Shown piece by piece: positions 44,488 to 54,348 of a DNA stretch of 64,000 nucleotides (position 1 is the stretch's first letter; each line of letters starts with the position of its first letter). The notes beneath the pieces were generated by a model that had not been told where the DNA came from, ran no database searches, and saw only the letters and a list, made by a program, of their open reading frames with translations. The stretch is from the NCBI GenBank assembly GCA_020725025.1, contig DYFV01000011.1, forward strand, positions 32,810 to 96,809, read 5' to 3'. Both the position numbers and the translations under genes were made by a program. The DNA comes from Azoarcus sp. Its GTDB lineage: Bacteria; Pseudomonadota; Gammaproteobacteria; Burkholderiales; Rhodocyclaceae.

Positions 44488-45945
44488 GTGCTGCGATTTC
44501 GCGATATCAGTTTCCGCTACAAGATCCCGCTGCGGGCGACCGTGCTGGTGTTCATCACCGCCAATGCGCTCACCGTGTCGCTGCTCGTGCGCGAGTACGG
44601 CGACGTGCGCCGCGATCTGCTCGACAACCTGGCGCGCTGGTCGGACGTGCTGAGCCAGACGCTGGTCGCGCCCATGCTGCACGACGACCTGTGGCGTGCG
44701 TTCGAGATCATCCGTGCCGCGAGCTCGCCCACCGGCGGCGAGCAGGCCAACGTGATCACGCTGCTCGATACCCGTCAGCGGATCTATGTGTCGACCGATA
44801 CCGAGCGCTACCCGATGCTCGCGCCGCTGCACGAGCGCGGCGCGGTGGCGCGCGAGCTCGCGAGCCTGATCGACAGCGCCGGGGTGCCGGTGTCGCGGAC
44901 GGTGGAGATCGGCGACCGCCTGTTCGTTGTCACGCCGATCGACGCGGACGGCGTGCGCCTGGGGCACATGATCCTCGAGCACACCAACGCCTTCATGCGC
45001 GCGCGTTTCGCCGGCATGTGGCTGAGCGCGACGGTGGTCACGCTCCTCGTCATCGCGGTGATCCTGCCCGTGTCCTGGTACTGGGGCCACCGCATGGCCG
45101 TGCCGCTGGTGCGCCTCGCGGAGTGCATCGGCCGGGTGGGAAGCTCGATCCCCGACGCGCGCGCCTGCGACCTCTACCAGTCCAAGGACGAGATCGGCCG
45201 GGTCGGGGAGGCGCTGACGCGCATGCTCGCCGAGCTGCGCGAGAAGCAGGCGCTCGAGCGCGAGATCGTGTTCTCCGAGCGCCTGGCGGCCATCGGGCGT
45301 CTCACCGCCGGCATAGCCCACGAGATCAACAATCCGCTGGGCGGCATGCTCAACGCGATCAACACCTATCGGCGGCATGCCGCGAACGATCCGGAGCTCG
45401 CGGCACGCACGCTGTCGCTGCTCGAGCGCGGACTCGTGCAGATCCGCGACACGGTCTCCGCCCTGCTGGTCGAGGCCAAGGCGCCGAGTCATTCGCTCGG
45501 GCCGCACGACATCGAGGACGTGCACATCCTGCTCCAGCCCCAGGCGGCGAAGAAGGCGGTGGACCTGCACTGGAGCTGCCGTCTGCCCGACGAGCTGCCG
45601 CTGCCGGCCACCCTGGTCCGGCAGGTGCTCATCAATCTCGTGCTGAACGCGATCCACGCCTGCGACCAGGGCGGCCGGGTGAGCTGCGAGATCGCGCTCG
45701 CCGCCGGTGCGCTGAGCCTGATCGTACGCAACGACGGGCAGCACATCGAAGAGGCGCGCCTGCCCTATCTCTTCGAGCCCTTCGTAAACGACGCGGGCGG
45801 CGGGCATGGCCTGGGCCTGTGGATCACCTACCAGATCGTGCGCGAGCTCGAAGGCCACATCTCCGTCCAGAGCGCGCCGGGCGACACCGTGTTCGCGGTC
45901 GATCTGCCGCTTGCCGTCACCCTCGAGCTGGAGTCCGGCTCATGA
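44488..45945 (+). CDS. arxS: Sensor histidine kinase (ArxS)
   Basis: This 485-residue kinase has a first membrane helix (about 14-32), a periplasmic domain (about 33-170), a second helix (about 178-196) and a HAMP segment. An H-box follows, AIGRLTAGIAHEINNPLGGML, with the phospho-acceptor His near residue 282, then N-box LINLVLNAIHACDQGG and G-box GGGHGLGLWITYQIVRE. A GTG start at 44488 is used; TTG at 44479 is an in-frame alternative close to GAGGAAC. It probably reads ArxX-bound arsenite and phosphorylates ArxR, whose start overlaps its stop. Confidence 0.87.
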   Translation: MLRFRDISFRYKIPLRATVLVFITANALTVSLLVREYGDVRRDLLDNLARWSDVLSQTLVAPMLHDDLWRAFEIIRAASSPTGGEQANVITLLDTRQRIYVSTDTERYPMLAPLHERGAVARELASLIDSAGVPVSRTVEIGDRLFVVTPIDADGVRLGHMILEHTNAFMRARFAGMWLSATVVTLLVIAVILPVSWYWGHRMAVPLVRLAECIGRVGSSIPDARACDLYQSKDEIGRVGEALTRMLAELREKQALEREIVFSERLAAIGRLTAGIAHEINNPLGGMLNAINTYRRHAANDPELAARTLSLLERGLVQIRDTVSALLVEAKAPSHSLGPHDIEDVHILLQPQAAKKAVDLHWSCRLPDELPLPATLVRQVLINLVLNAIHACDQGGRVSCEIALAAGALSLIVRNDGQHIEEARLPYLFEPFVNDAGGGHGLGLWITYQIVRELEGHISVQSAPGDTVFAVDLPLAVTLELESGS

Positions 45946-47276
45946 GCCCCGCGCCCCGCGTCTGCCTCATCGAGGACGACCTCATCATGGGCGAGTCGCT
46001 CGTGGAGCGCTTCCGGCTGGAAGGCTTCGAGACCTGCTGGTGCCGCGACGGCGCCTCGGCCACGCGCTGCCTGCGCGAGCGGTCCTTCGACGTGGTGATC
46101 AGCGATATGCGCCTGCCCGACACCACCGGCGAGGCGATCTTCGACTGGGCGAGCGGCGCTTTGCCGGGCGTGCCGCCCTTCGTCTTCATCACCGGCTACG
46201 GCGCGGTGGAGCAGGCGGTCGCGCTCATCAAGCGCGGCGCGCAGGACTATGTGACCAAGCCGTTCGACCTCGATGCGCTGGTAGCCAAAGTGCTCGATCT
46301 CACCGCCGCAGCGGGCGTCTGCACGCGCGAAGAGCCGCTCGGCGTCTCGCCGGCCATGCAGCGCATCGAGGCGACCATCCCCCGGCTCGCCCAGGCGGCG
46401 AGGACGGTGCTCATCGTGGGCGAATCCGGGGTGGGCAAGGAGTGCGTGGCGCAGCGCCTGCACGCGGCCTTGGGGGGCGACGGCACCCGGCCCTTCATCG
46501 CGGTCAACTGCGGCGCGATCGCCGAGAACCTTCTGGAGGCCGAGCTCTTCGGTCACCAGAAGGGCGCCTTCACGGGGGCCGCGCACACCCGCGCGGGGGT
46601 GTTCGAGCAGGCCAACGGCGGCACCCTGTTCCTGGACGAGATCGGCGAGATGACGCTCGCCATGCAGGTGCGTCTGCTGCGGGTCATTCAGGAGCGGCAG
46701 GTCACCCGGGTGGGCGGCTCTGGCTCGATTCCGGTCGATCTCCTGCTGGTGTGCGCCACGCATCGCGACCTCAAGGCGATGGTGGCGGAGGGGACGTTCC
46801 GCGAGGACCTCTTCTACCGGGTCAACGTGGTGCAGATCCGCGTTCCGCCGCTGCGTGAGCGACGCGAGGACATTCCCTGGCTGGCTGCGCGCTTCCTCGC
46901 CGAAATCGCGCAGCGCACCGGCACGCCTCGGCGGCGCCTGCGACCGGCCGCGGAAGAGGCGCTGGTGAGCTATCCCTGGCCGGGCAACGTGCGCGAGCTG
47001 CGTCACGCCCTGGAGCGCGCCTGCATCCTGAGCCCGGGGGAATGGCTGACCGCGGAAGCGCTCTTTCCCGACGCCGGTCTGGCACCCCCCGGGGACGACG
47101 CCCCCGCCTCGCTGGGCGACTACCTGCGCGAATGCGAGCGCCGCTACATTCGCGGCGCGCTGGAGGCGAACGGCGGCCAGATCGGCCAGACGGCCGAGCA
47201 GCTCGGGATCAGCCGCAAGAACCTGTGGGAGAAGATGAAGAAGCTCGGGCTCGGCGATCACCCCTCGGGGCGGTGA
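45942..47276 (+). CDS. arxR: Sigma54-dependent response regulator (ArxR)
   Basis: This 444-residue NtrC-type activator has a receiver domain (about 1-120; [16 protein letters not shown] with the phospho-Asp near residue 55, and KPFDLDAL). An AAA+ domain follows (about 133-365) with GESGVGKE, the sigma54-contact loop KGAFTGA and [10 protein letters not shown] Fis-type helix-turn-helix ([24 protein letters not shown]) ends it. It should activate arxB2AB1CD from the sigma54 promoter at 43290-43306. The ATG overlaps the arxS stop by 4 bp. Confidence 0.92.
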   Translation: MSPAPRVCLIEDDLIMGESLVERFRLEGFETCWCRDGASATRCLRERSFDVVISDMRLPDTTGEAIFDWASGALPGVPPFVFITGYGAVEQAVALIKRGAQDYVTKPFDLDALVAKVLDLTAAAGVCTREEPLGVSPAMQRIEATIPRLAQAARTVLIVGESGVGKECVAQRLHAALGGDGTRPFIAVNCGAIAENLLEAELFGHQKGAFTGAAHTRAGVFEQANGGTLFLDEIGEMTLAMQVRLLRVIQERQVTRVGGSGSIPVDLLLVCATHRDLKAMVAEGTFREDLFYRVNVVQIRVPPLRERREDIPWLAARFLAEIAQRTGTPRRRLRPAAEEALVSYPWPGNVRELRHALERACILSPGEWLTAEALFPDAGLAPPGDDAPASLGDYLRECERRYIRGALEANGGQIGQTAEQLGISRKNLWEKMKKLGLGDHPSGR

Positions 47277-47317
47277 GGGCGTGCCGCGACACGGGGCGTC
47301 GCGGTGGCGGTTGATTA

Positions 47318-47333
47318 ACGTTGACGTCAACGT
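47318..47333. promoter_or_regulatory. Perfect 16-bp palindrome before the acyl-CoA synthetase gene
   Basis: ACGTTGACGTCAACGT is a perfect dyad 131 bp before the AMP-ligase start. It resembles operators of regulators of fatty-acid or branched-chain amino-acid catabolism, but I cannot name the regulator. Confidence 0.5.
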
Positions 47334-47463
47334 CACAATGCCGCGTCGCACCGTCTTGGGGCGCGACCATCCAACAACAGACTCGCGCACGGCGTCGTGG
47401 GGGCGGACCGCCCGGCGGCCGGGAGACGGCGCGTCGCGGGTCATGATCGGGAAAGGAGAACGC

Positions 47464-49152
47464 ATGACCGCAGTTGGCCAATTCCTCGAGGCGCGGGACT
47501 TCCTGCTCGCCCATCGCACCGACTACGCCGCGGCGTACGCCGGCTTCAAGTGGCCGCAGCTCACCGAGTTCAACTGGGCGCTCGATTACTTCGACGCCAT
47601 GGCCCGCGGCAACGACGCGCCGGCTCTGTGGATCATCGAGGAGGACGGGCGCGAGGCCAAGCGTTCGTTCGCTCAGATGTCGGCGCGCTCCAGCCAGGTC
47701 GCCAACTGGCTGCGCGAACAGGGGGTGGCGCGCGGCGACCGCATCCTCATCATGCTCGGCAACGAGGTGCCCCTGTGGGAGACCATGCTCGCCGCGATCA
47801 AGCTCGGCGCGGTGGTGATCCCCGCCACGACGCTGCTGACCCCCGACGATCTGCGCGACCGCCTCGACCGGGGCCAGGTGAAGCACGTGGTGATCGGCAA
47901 GGCCCACACCGACAAGTTCGCCGAGCTCGCCGGCGGGTACACCCGGATCAGCGTGGGCGGAGAGGTCGCCGGCTGGCTCGACTTCGCGGCGACCGAGTCG
48001 GCCTCGGCCGAGTTCGTCCCCCAGGGCACGACCCGCGCCACCGACCCGCTGCTGCTCTATTTCACCTCGGGCACCACGTCCAAGCCCAAGCTCGTCGAGC
48101 ACAGCCACCAGTCCTACCCGGTCGGCCACCTGTCGACCATGTACTGGATCGGCCTCATGCCGGGCGACCGCCATATGAACATCAGCTCGCCGGGCTGGGC
48201 CAAGCACGCCTGGAGCTGCTTCTTCGCGCCCTGGAACGCGGGCGCCTGCGTCTTCCTGTACAACTACTCGCGCTTCAACGCCAAGGCCTTGCTCGACGTG
48301 CTGGTGAAGTACGAGGTGACCACCCTGTGCGCGCCCCCGACCGTGTGGCGCATGCTGATCCAGCAGGATCTCGCCGCCGTGAAGACCAAGCTGCGCGAGC
48401 TCATCGGCGCGGGCGAGCCCCTCAACCCCGAGGTGATCGAGCAGGTGAAGAAGGCCTGGGGCATCACCATCCGCGACGGCTTCGGCCAGACGGAGACCAC
48501 CGCCCAGATCGGCAATCCCCCGGGCCAGCTCCTGAAGCCCGGCTCCATGGGCCGCCCGCTGCCCGGCTACAGGATCGCGCTCATCGACACCGAAGGGAAG
48601 CCCGCCCAGGAGGGCGAGGTGTGCCTGGTGCTCGCCGAGCGTCCCCTGGGCCTCATGCTGGGCTACGCCGGCGACGAGGCCAAGACCGCCGAGGTGATGC
48701 GCGACGGCCACTACCATACCGGCGACGTGGCGAGCATGGACGAGGACGGCTACATCACCTACGTGGGCCGCGCCGACGACGTGTTCAAGGCCTCCGACTA
48801 CCGCATCAGCCCCTTCGAGCTGGAGTCGGTGCTGATCGAGCACCCGGCGGTGGCGGAAGCCGCGGTGGTGCCCAGCCCCGACCCGGTGCGCCTCGCGGTG
48901 CCCAAGGCGCATGTGATCCTCGCCGCCGGCTTCGAGCCGAGCCGCGACCTCGCCAAGGACATCTTCGCCTTCACCCGCGACAAGCTCGCCCCGTACAAGC
49001 GCATCCGCCGCCTGGAGTTCTCGGATCTGCCGAAGACCATCTCCGGCAAGATCCGCCGCGTGGAGCTGCGCAAGGCCGAGGAGGGGCGCGATCCGACGCT
49101 TCGCGGCGCGCTCGAGTTCTTCGAGGAGGACTTCCCCGAGCTGAAGGGCTGA
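47464..49152 (+). CDS. AMP-forming acyl-CoA synthetase
   Basis: This 562-residue adenylating enzyme activates a carboxylic acid to its CoA thioester. Motifs are YFTSGTTSKPKLVEHSH (about 199-215), DGFGQTETT, GHYHTGDVASMDEDGYITYVGRADDVFK and the catalytic lysine in LPKTISGKIRR near the C-terminus. DYRISPFELES resembles medium-chain or benzoate-type ligases, but the substrate cannot be read from sequence. A strong GAAAGGAG site precedes the ATG. It marks the return to core metabolism after the arx island. Confidence 0.88.
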   Translation: MTAVGQFLEARDFLLAHRTDYAAAYAGFKWPQLTEFNWALDYFDAMARGNDAPALWIIEEDGREAKRSFAQMSARSSQVANWLREQGVARGDRILIMLGNEVPLWETMLAAIKLGAVVIPATTLLTPDDLRDRLDRGQVKHVVIGKAHTDKFAELAGGYTRISVGGEVAGWLDFAATESASAEFVPQGTTRATDPLLLYFTSGTTSKPKLVEHSHQSYPVGHLSTMYWIGLMPGDRHMNISSPGWAKHAWSCFFAPWNAGACVFLYNYSRFNAKALLDVLVKYEVTTLCAPPTVWRMLIQQDLAAVKTKLRELIGAGEPLNPEVIEQVKKAWGITIRDGFGQTETTAQIGNPPGQLLKPGSMGRPLPGYRIALIDTEGKPAQEGEVCLVLAERPLGLMLGYAGDEAKTAEVMRDGHYHTGDVASMDEDGYITYVGRADDVFKASDYRISPFELESVLIEHPAVAEAAVVPSPDPVRLAVPKAHVILAAGFEPSRDLAKDIFAFTRDKLAPYKRIRRLEFSDLPKTISGKIRRVELRKAEEGRDPTLRGALEFFEEDFPELKG

Positions 49153-49214
49153 CGGCCCCCTCCGCGTCGCGGCGCGTCTAGAATCAAGGCATTCCGGCCC
49201 TCTTGCGTGATGCC

Positions 49215-49868
49215 ATGAAACTCGACCCCCGCGACGCGCGCGCCGTCCTCCGCCAGTGCGATTTTGCCGCGCTGGCGACCCAGTCCGCCCGGATGCCGGG
49301 CTTTCCCTTCGCGAGCCACGCTCCCTACGCCCTGGACGCCTGGTGCCGGCCGGTGCTGCTGCTGTCGCGGCTCGCGGAACACACCCGCAATCTCGCCGCG
49401 GACCCGCGGGCGAGCCTGATGGCGACCGCCCCGGGGCCCGACCCGCAGGAACAGGCGCGCATCACCCTGGTAGGGGAGATCGCGCCCTTCGAGCCCGATC
49501 CGGCGCTGGTCGCGCGCTACCTGCGCTACCACCCGGAGGCCTCCACCTGGCTGGGCTTCGGCGACTTCGGTTTCTATCGCCTTGCGCCGCAGCGCGTGCG
49601 GCTCATCGGCGGCTTCGCCCGCGCCGGATGGATCGAGGCGGACGACTGGGCGGTGCGGCCGCTCGACGCCGCCGCCGAGGCGGAACTGATCGCCGGGCTG
49701 GATCACCTCCGGCCGCGCGGCTGGGCGCTGCTCGGCGCAGACTGGGAAGGGCTGGACCTGCGCAGCGATGCCGGCCATCGGCGGCGCCTGACCTGGCAGG
49801 GCGTGGCACCCGATCCGGCGGCCCTCGCCGTCCGCGCACATGAGGTGCTCGCCGCCTTGGACCGATAA
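49215..49868 (+). CDS. HugZ-like heme-associated / PNPOx-fold protein
   Basis: This 217-residue protein has a split-barrel flavin/heme-binding fold of the pyridoxamine-phosphate-oxidase superfamily: FAALATQSARMPGFPFASHAPY at the start, RLAEHTRNLAADPRASLM, and YHPEASTWLGFGDFGFYRLAPQRVRLIGGFARAGWI. The C-terminal DUF2470-like part is typical of the HugZ family. Heme binding or oxidation is suggested by the family only. Confidence 0.75.
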   Translation: MKLDPRDARAVLRQCDFAALATQSARMPGFPFASHAPYALDAWCRPVLLLSRLAEHTRNLAADPRASLMATAPGPDPQEQARITLVGEIAPFEPDPALVARYLRYHPEASTWLGFGDFGFYRLAPQRVRLIGGFARAGWIEADDWAVRPLDAAAEAELIAGLDHLRPRGWALLGADWEGLDLRSDAGHRRRLTWQGVAPDPAALAVRAHEVLAALDR

Positions 49869-49873
49869 GCTGG

Positions 49874-49879
49874 TACAAT
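49874..49879 (+). promoter_or_regulatory. -10 box of the SRP RNA gene
   Basis: TACAAT 8 bp before the predicted 5' end of the SRP RNA; no good -35 is seen at normal spacing. Confidence 0.55.
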
Positions 49880-49886
49880 TCACCGC

Positions 49887-49988
<102 letters not shown>

Positions 49989-50003
49989 CCGATTTCGACG
50001 AAG

Positions 50004-50034
50004 GGCGCTCCCGTGAGGGAAGCGCCTTTTTTTT
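50004..50034 (+). terminator. Intrinsic terminator of the SRP RNA
   Basis: GGCGCT-CCC-GTGA-GGG-A-AGCGCC followed by eight T residues (50027-50034), which run into the stop codon of the convergent ZIP gene. Confidence 0.9.
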
Positions 50035-50924
50035 CAGCCCAGCGTCCGGTCGAGCACCATCATCACGACGAAGCCGACCGCGAGCCCCGCCGCCGTGAGC
50101 GCCGGACGGCCGCGGCGCAGCGCGTCGGGCACGATCTCGTGGATCACCACGAAGAGCATGGCGCCCGCGGCCCCGGCGAGGCCCCATGGCAGGATGGCGG
50201 CGGCCTCGGCCACGGCGAGCGAACCGGCGATCGCCGCGGCCGGTTCCACGAGGCCCGAGAGGGCGGCCACCGCGAAGGCGAGGAGCCGTCCGTAGCCGGC
50301 GCTCGCCAGGGCGATCGCCACGATGAGTCCCTCCGGCACGTTCTGCAGCGAGATGCCGGTCGCCACCGCATCCCCGCTGCCCGCTGCCCCCGACGCCACC
50401 CCGATGGCGAGCCCTTCCGGGATGTTGTGGACCGCGATGGCGAACACGAAGAGCCAGACCGCGCCCGCCGAGCGCGCCGGCTGCGGGGCGTGGCTGTGGG
50501 GGAGGCTGCGGTCGAGGGCGAGGAGGGCGGCGCCGCCGACGGCAAGGCCCGCCGCCGCGATCATCGCGGCGCCGAAGACGTCCGCGCCCTGGGCGCGGGC
50601 GGCCTCGAAGGCGGGGACGAGGAGCGAGAAGATGCTCGCGGCGAGCATCACGCCCGCGCCGAAGCCGAGGAGCGCCCCCTGGGTCGCGGCGCCGATGCGG
50701 CGCATGACCAGCAGCGGTACCGCGCCCAGGGCGGTCGCGGCCGCGGCCATGGCGCCACCGAGGATGGCGTCGCGCAAGGGGCCTTCCAGGCGTCCGAAGG
50801 CCTCCACGCCCTGGGCGGCGAGCAGCGCGATGCCCAGCAGCGCGATGATCCAGCCGCCCGCGGCGCGGGCGAGGCCGCCGGCACTGGCGGGCTGGAGATG
50901 GATTCGTGCGACCTTGCCGACCAT
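50034..50924 (-). CDS. ZIP family divalent metal transporter
   Basis: This 296-residue membrane protein of about eight helices takes up zinc or other divalent metals. The two metal-site helices are present as AVHNIPEGLAIG and the paired LQNVPEGLIVA, and VIHEIVPD follows later. A short histidine-containing loop (SLPHSHAPQ) lies between helices. The start follows GAAGGGAGC. The upstream region (50925-51060) is more AT-rich and should hold the promoter; no clear box stands out. Confidence 0.87.
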   Translation of the reverse strand: MVGKVARIHLQPASAGGLARAAGGWIIALLGIALLAAQGVEAFGRLEGPLRDAILGGAMAAAATALGAVPLLVMRRIGAATQGALLGFGAGVMLAASIFSLLVPAFEAARAQGADVFGAAMIAAAGLAVGGAALLALDRSLPHSHAPQPARSAGAVWLFVFAIAVHNIPEGLAIGVASGAAGSGDAVATGISLQNVPEGLIVAIALASAGYGRLLAFAVAALSGLVEPAAAIAGSLAVAEAAAILPWGLAGAAGAMLFVVIHEIVPDALRRGRPALTAAGLAVGFVVMMVLDRTLG

Positions 50925-51060
50925 GGCGAAGCTCCCTTCACTGCGCGCTGGATGAAGCGCTCATGTAGTGAATATGGAGCCTCGCGTTAGATAGTTCCAA
51001 TTAAATGTTTTCAGAGATGCGATAGATATTGACTAATCGGACGGCGATGCAGGAGCGCCG

Positions 51061-52239
51061 CTACACCGGCCGCCGATACCCGCCGGCCACGCCGTTCGGC
51101 GACATCACGATTTGCCACAACTGCGTGGTCCGCGCCCGGAAGGTGCCCGCGCAGGCGCGCAGGTAGTAGGACCACATGCGGCGGAAGCGCTCCCCGTAGC
51201 GCTCGGCGAAGCGCGGCCAGGCCGCCTCGAAGTTCGCGTGCCAGGCCATCAGAGTGCGGTCGTAGTCGGCGCCGAAGTTGTGCACGTCCTCGACCACGAA
51301 GAGATTCTCGGCCGCGTCGGTGATCTGCCCGAGGGCGGGCAGGTCGCCGTTGGGAAAGATGTAGCGGTCGATCCAGGGGTCGGGCAGGGCATTGCGGAAG
51401 TTGGAGCCGATGGTGTGCAGCAGGAAGAGCCCGTCGGGGGCGAGGCAGCGGCGCACCACCTCGAGGTAGGTGCGGATGTTGTGGCGCCCGACGTGCTCGA
51501 ACATGCCCAGGCTCGCCACCCGGTCGAAGCGCTCGTCCATCTGGCGGTAGTCCAGGAGGCGGATGTCGATCGGCAGGCCCGCGCAGCGCTCCCGTGCATA
51601 CTCGGCCTGTTCGCGCGAAATGGTGCAGCCCACGCAGTGCACCCCGTAGCGCTCGGCGGCGAACTTCATGAAGCTGCCCCAGCCGCAGCCGATGTCCAGC
51701 ACGCGCATGCCCGGCTGGAGGCCCAGCTTGCGGCACACCAGGTCGAGCTTCGCTTCCTGCGCCGCGTCCAGCGTGTCGGCTTCGGCCCAGTAGGCGCAGG
51801 TGTAGGTCATGCGCTCGTCCAGCATGGCCTCGAAGAACTCGTTGCCCAGGTCGTAGTGCGCCTCGCCTACCTGCCACGCGCGGCGCAGGTTCTGGAGGTT
51901 GAAGAGCCGCCGGCGCAGCACGTGCCATACGAGGCGAGGCGACCTCACCTTCTCGTCGAGACGCGCGCGCAGGATGCGGCACATGAATTCGTCGAGCGCG
52001 GCGGCGTCCCATTCGCCGTCCATGTAGCTCTCGCCCAGCCCCAGGCTTGCCCGGGCGAGGATGCGGTCCGCGGTTTCGGGGCGGTGGACGTGCATGTCCC
52101 AAGGGCGGTCGCCGCCGATCACGACGTCCGCCTCTGCGAGCAGGTCGGCAAGCAGGCGCATGCCGGTCGTCGAGGATGCTGCGCGGGTAAATGCGGAGCC
52201 GCGGTCTATCGTCAACTCCGAGGTGCTGCGTGATTCCAT
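51061..52239 (-). CDS. cfa: Cyclopropane-fatty-acyl-phospholipid synthase
   Basis: This 392-residue SAM-dependent enzyme adds a methylene bridge to unsaturated phospholipid acyl chains. The methyltransferase motif VLDIGCGWGSFMKFAAERYG lies near residue 160, with VGEAHYDLGNEFFEAMLD, MTYTCAYW, FEHVGRHN and LHTIGSN as in Cfa. An N-terminal domain of about 100 residues matches the length of the E. coli enzyme (382 residues). The ATG at 52239 has proper spacing to GGAGGG; an ATG lies at 52245 too. Confidence 0.9.
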   Translation of the reverse strand: MESRSTSELTIDRGSAFTRAASSTTGMRLLADLLAEADVVIGGDRPWDMHVHRPETADRILARASLGLGESYMDGEWDAAALDEFMCRILRARLDEKVRSPRLVWHVLRRRLFNLQNLRRAWQVGEAHYDLGNEFFEAMLDERMTYTCAYWAEADTLDAAQEAKLDLVCRKLGLQPGMRVLDIGCGWGSFMKFAAERYGVHCVGCTISREQAEYARERCAGLPIDIRLLDYRQMDERFDRVASLGMFEHVGRHNIRTYLEVVRRCLAPDGLFLLHTIGSNFRNALPDPWIDRYIFPNGDLPALGQITDAAENLFVVEDVHNFGADYDRTLMAWHANFEAAWPRFAERYGERFRRMWSYYLRACAGTFRARTTQLWQIVMSPNGVAGGYRRPV

Positions 52240-52446
52240 GTACATTGCCCTCCGGCTGCGATACCGATATCCGGGGGATCGGCGGTTGGCTGACTCTTTG
52301 TCGACAGGCATGCCGCGCAGTTGTTTCAAGACTAGGAGCCGTGCGGCGCAGCGGCAAATGAATCGGATCAATGGGGGCGATGGGCGGCCGCAATCGCCTG
52401 CGCGCAACCCGCGGCATGCCGGTGGCCTCTGCTAGAATCGCCCTCC

Positions 52447-54327
52447 ATGAGTTACCAGGTACTCGCACGCAAGTGGCGGCCCAAGAGCTTCGCCACGCTG
52501 GTCGGCCAGGAGCACGTCGTCCGGGCGCTCAGCCACGCGCTCGCCACGGGCCGGCTGCACCACGCCTGGCTGTTCACCGGCACGCGCGGGGTGGGCAAGA
52601 CCACCATCAGCCGCATCCTCGCCAAGGCACTCAACTGCGAGACCGGCGTCACCGCCGAGCCCTGCGGGCAATGCGCCGCGTGTACCGCGATCGACGCCGA
52701 CCGCTTCCCCGACTACGTGGAGATGGACGCCGCCTCCAATCGCGGCGTCGAGGACATGGCGGCGTTGCTGGACAAGGCGGTCTACGCGCCGGTGCAGGGC
52801 CGCTACAAGGTCTACATGATCGACGAAGTGCACATGCTCACCGGGCATGCCTTCAACGCGATGCTGAAGACCCTCGAGGAGCCGCCCGAGCACGTCAAGT
52901 TCATCCTCGCCACCACCGATCCGCAGAAGATCCCGGTGACGGTGCTGTCTCGCTGCCTGCAGTTCAACCTCAAGCAGATGCCGCCCGGCCACATCGTCGA
53001 GCATCTCACCCGCATCCTCGAGGCCGAGGCGGTGCCCTTCGAGGCGCCGGCGCTGCGCCACTTGGCGCGCGCGGCCAACGGCTCGATGCGCGACGCGCTG
53101 TCGCTGCTCGACCAGGCGATCGCCCACGGCGCGGGCCGGGTCGAGGAGGAGCAGGTCACCCACATGCTGGGCACGGTGGGGGACGACCACCTGCACGCGG
53201 TGCTCGAAGCGCTCGCCCTCGGCGACCCCGAGCGGCTGATGGCGGTGGCCGACGGCATGGAGGCGCGCAGCCTCTCCTTCGACGCCGCGCTGCAGGCGCT
53301 CGCCTCGCTCATCCACCGCGTGGCGCTCCTGCAGTTCGCCCCGGCCGCCATCGCCGACGAATCCGAGCGACAGCGGCTCGCACCCCACGCCGCGGCCTTC
53401 GATGCGGAGTTTCTGCAACTCGCCTACCAGATCGCCATCCACGGCCGCGACGAGCTGCCGCTCGCCCCGGACGAGTACGCCGGCTTCACCATGACCCTGC
53501 TGCGCCTGCTCGCCTTCCGGCCCGAGCAGCCGGCGGCCCTTGGCTCGGGCCAGGCAGCGGGCGAGGGCGGCGGCGGGCGCGCCCGGCCGATGCCCACCGC
53601 CGCGGCGCCGGTTGCCGTGCCCGCGCGGGCGCCGGCTGCTCCGGCGGCGCCCCGGGGGGCGCCGGTCGCGTCGGCTCCCGTTACGCCCCCAGCGCCGCCG
53701 CCGGCTGCGTCTTCCGTGCCGACGCCAGCGGCACCGCCCCGGGCCGAAGCGCCGGCCCGGACCGAAGCGCCGCCCCGCCCCGTGTCCGAAACGGCGAGCT
53801 CGGTGCCGCCCTGGGAGGATCTGCCCGACGAGGCCCATTTCGGCACCTACGCCAGCGAAGCGCCCGAGCCCGAGCGGCCGGCCGCTCCGGCGGCACCGGT
53901 CGCGGCGACCTCTCCTGTGCCAGCGCGGCCGTCGGAGCACGGCGAATCCGCCACCTGGCACGCCACCCTGCGCGCACTCGGGCTCGGTGGCATGGTGCGC
54001 GAACTGGCGCAGCACTGCGAATGGGTGGGGCTCGCCGGCGACGTCCTCACCCTGCGGCTGTCGGAAACCCACCGGCACCTGCTGGAGATGAACCGCAGCG
54101 TGGCCGACCGGCTTCAGGATGCGCTGGCCGCCCATTACGGCCGGCCGATAAAGCTCGCCATCCAGGTGGGCGCCATCGCGGGCGAGACCCCGGCGCAGCG
54201 CGACGAAGCCGAACGGCGCGCCCGCCACGTGGAGGCGGTCGCCTCGCTCGAGCGCGACCCCTTCGTGCGCGAACTGATCGAACGTTTCGATGCCACGCTG
54301 GTCGAGGCATCGATCAAGGCACTGTAA
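52447..54327 (+). CDS. dnaX: DNA polymerase III subunit gamma/tau
   Basis: This 626-residue clamp-loader ATPase has Walker A GTRGVGKTT (about 45-53), the zinc cysteines of CETGVTAEPCGQCAAC, and sensor segment ILATTDPQKIPVTVLSRCLQFNL. A long Pro/Ala-rich linker (about 365-490) leads to a tau-type C-terminal domain that contacts the polymerase. I see no A6/A7 slippery run for a shortened gamma form. It is the first gene of dnaX-ybaB-recR. Confidence 0.96.
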   Translation: MSYQVLARKWRPKSFATLVGQEHVVRALSHALATGRLHHAWLFTGTRGVGKTTISRILAKALNCETGVTAEPCGQCAACTAIDADRFPDYVEMDAASNRGVEDMAALLDKAVYAPVQGRYKVYMIDEVHMLTGHAFNAMLKTLEEPPEHVKFILATTDPQKIPVTVLSRCLQFNLKQMPPGHIVEHLTRILEAEAVPFEAPALRHLARAANGSMRDALSLLDQAIAHGAGRVEEEQVTHMLGTVGDDHLHAVLEALALGDPERLMAVADGMEARSLSFDAALQALASLIHRVALLQFAPAAIADESERQRLAPHAAAFDAEFLQLAYQIAIHGRDELPLAPDEYAGFTMTLLRLLAFRPEQPAALGSGQAAGEGGGGRARPMPTAAAPVAVPARAPAAPAAPRGAPVASAPVTPPAPPPAASSVPTPAAPPRAEAPARTEAPPRPVSETASSVPPWEDLPDEAHFGTYASEAPEPERPAAPAAPVAATSPVPARPSEHGESATWHATLRALGLGGMVRELAQHCEWVGLAGDVLTLRLSETHRHLLEMNRSVADRLQDALAAHYGRPIKLAIQVGAIAGETPAQRDEAERRARHVEAVASLERDPFVRELIERFDATLVEASIKAL

Positions 54328-54348
54328 CCCTATTCGGAGAACGGAATC

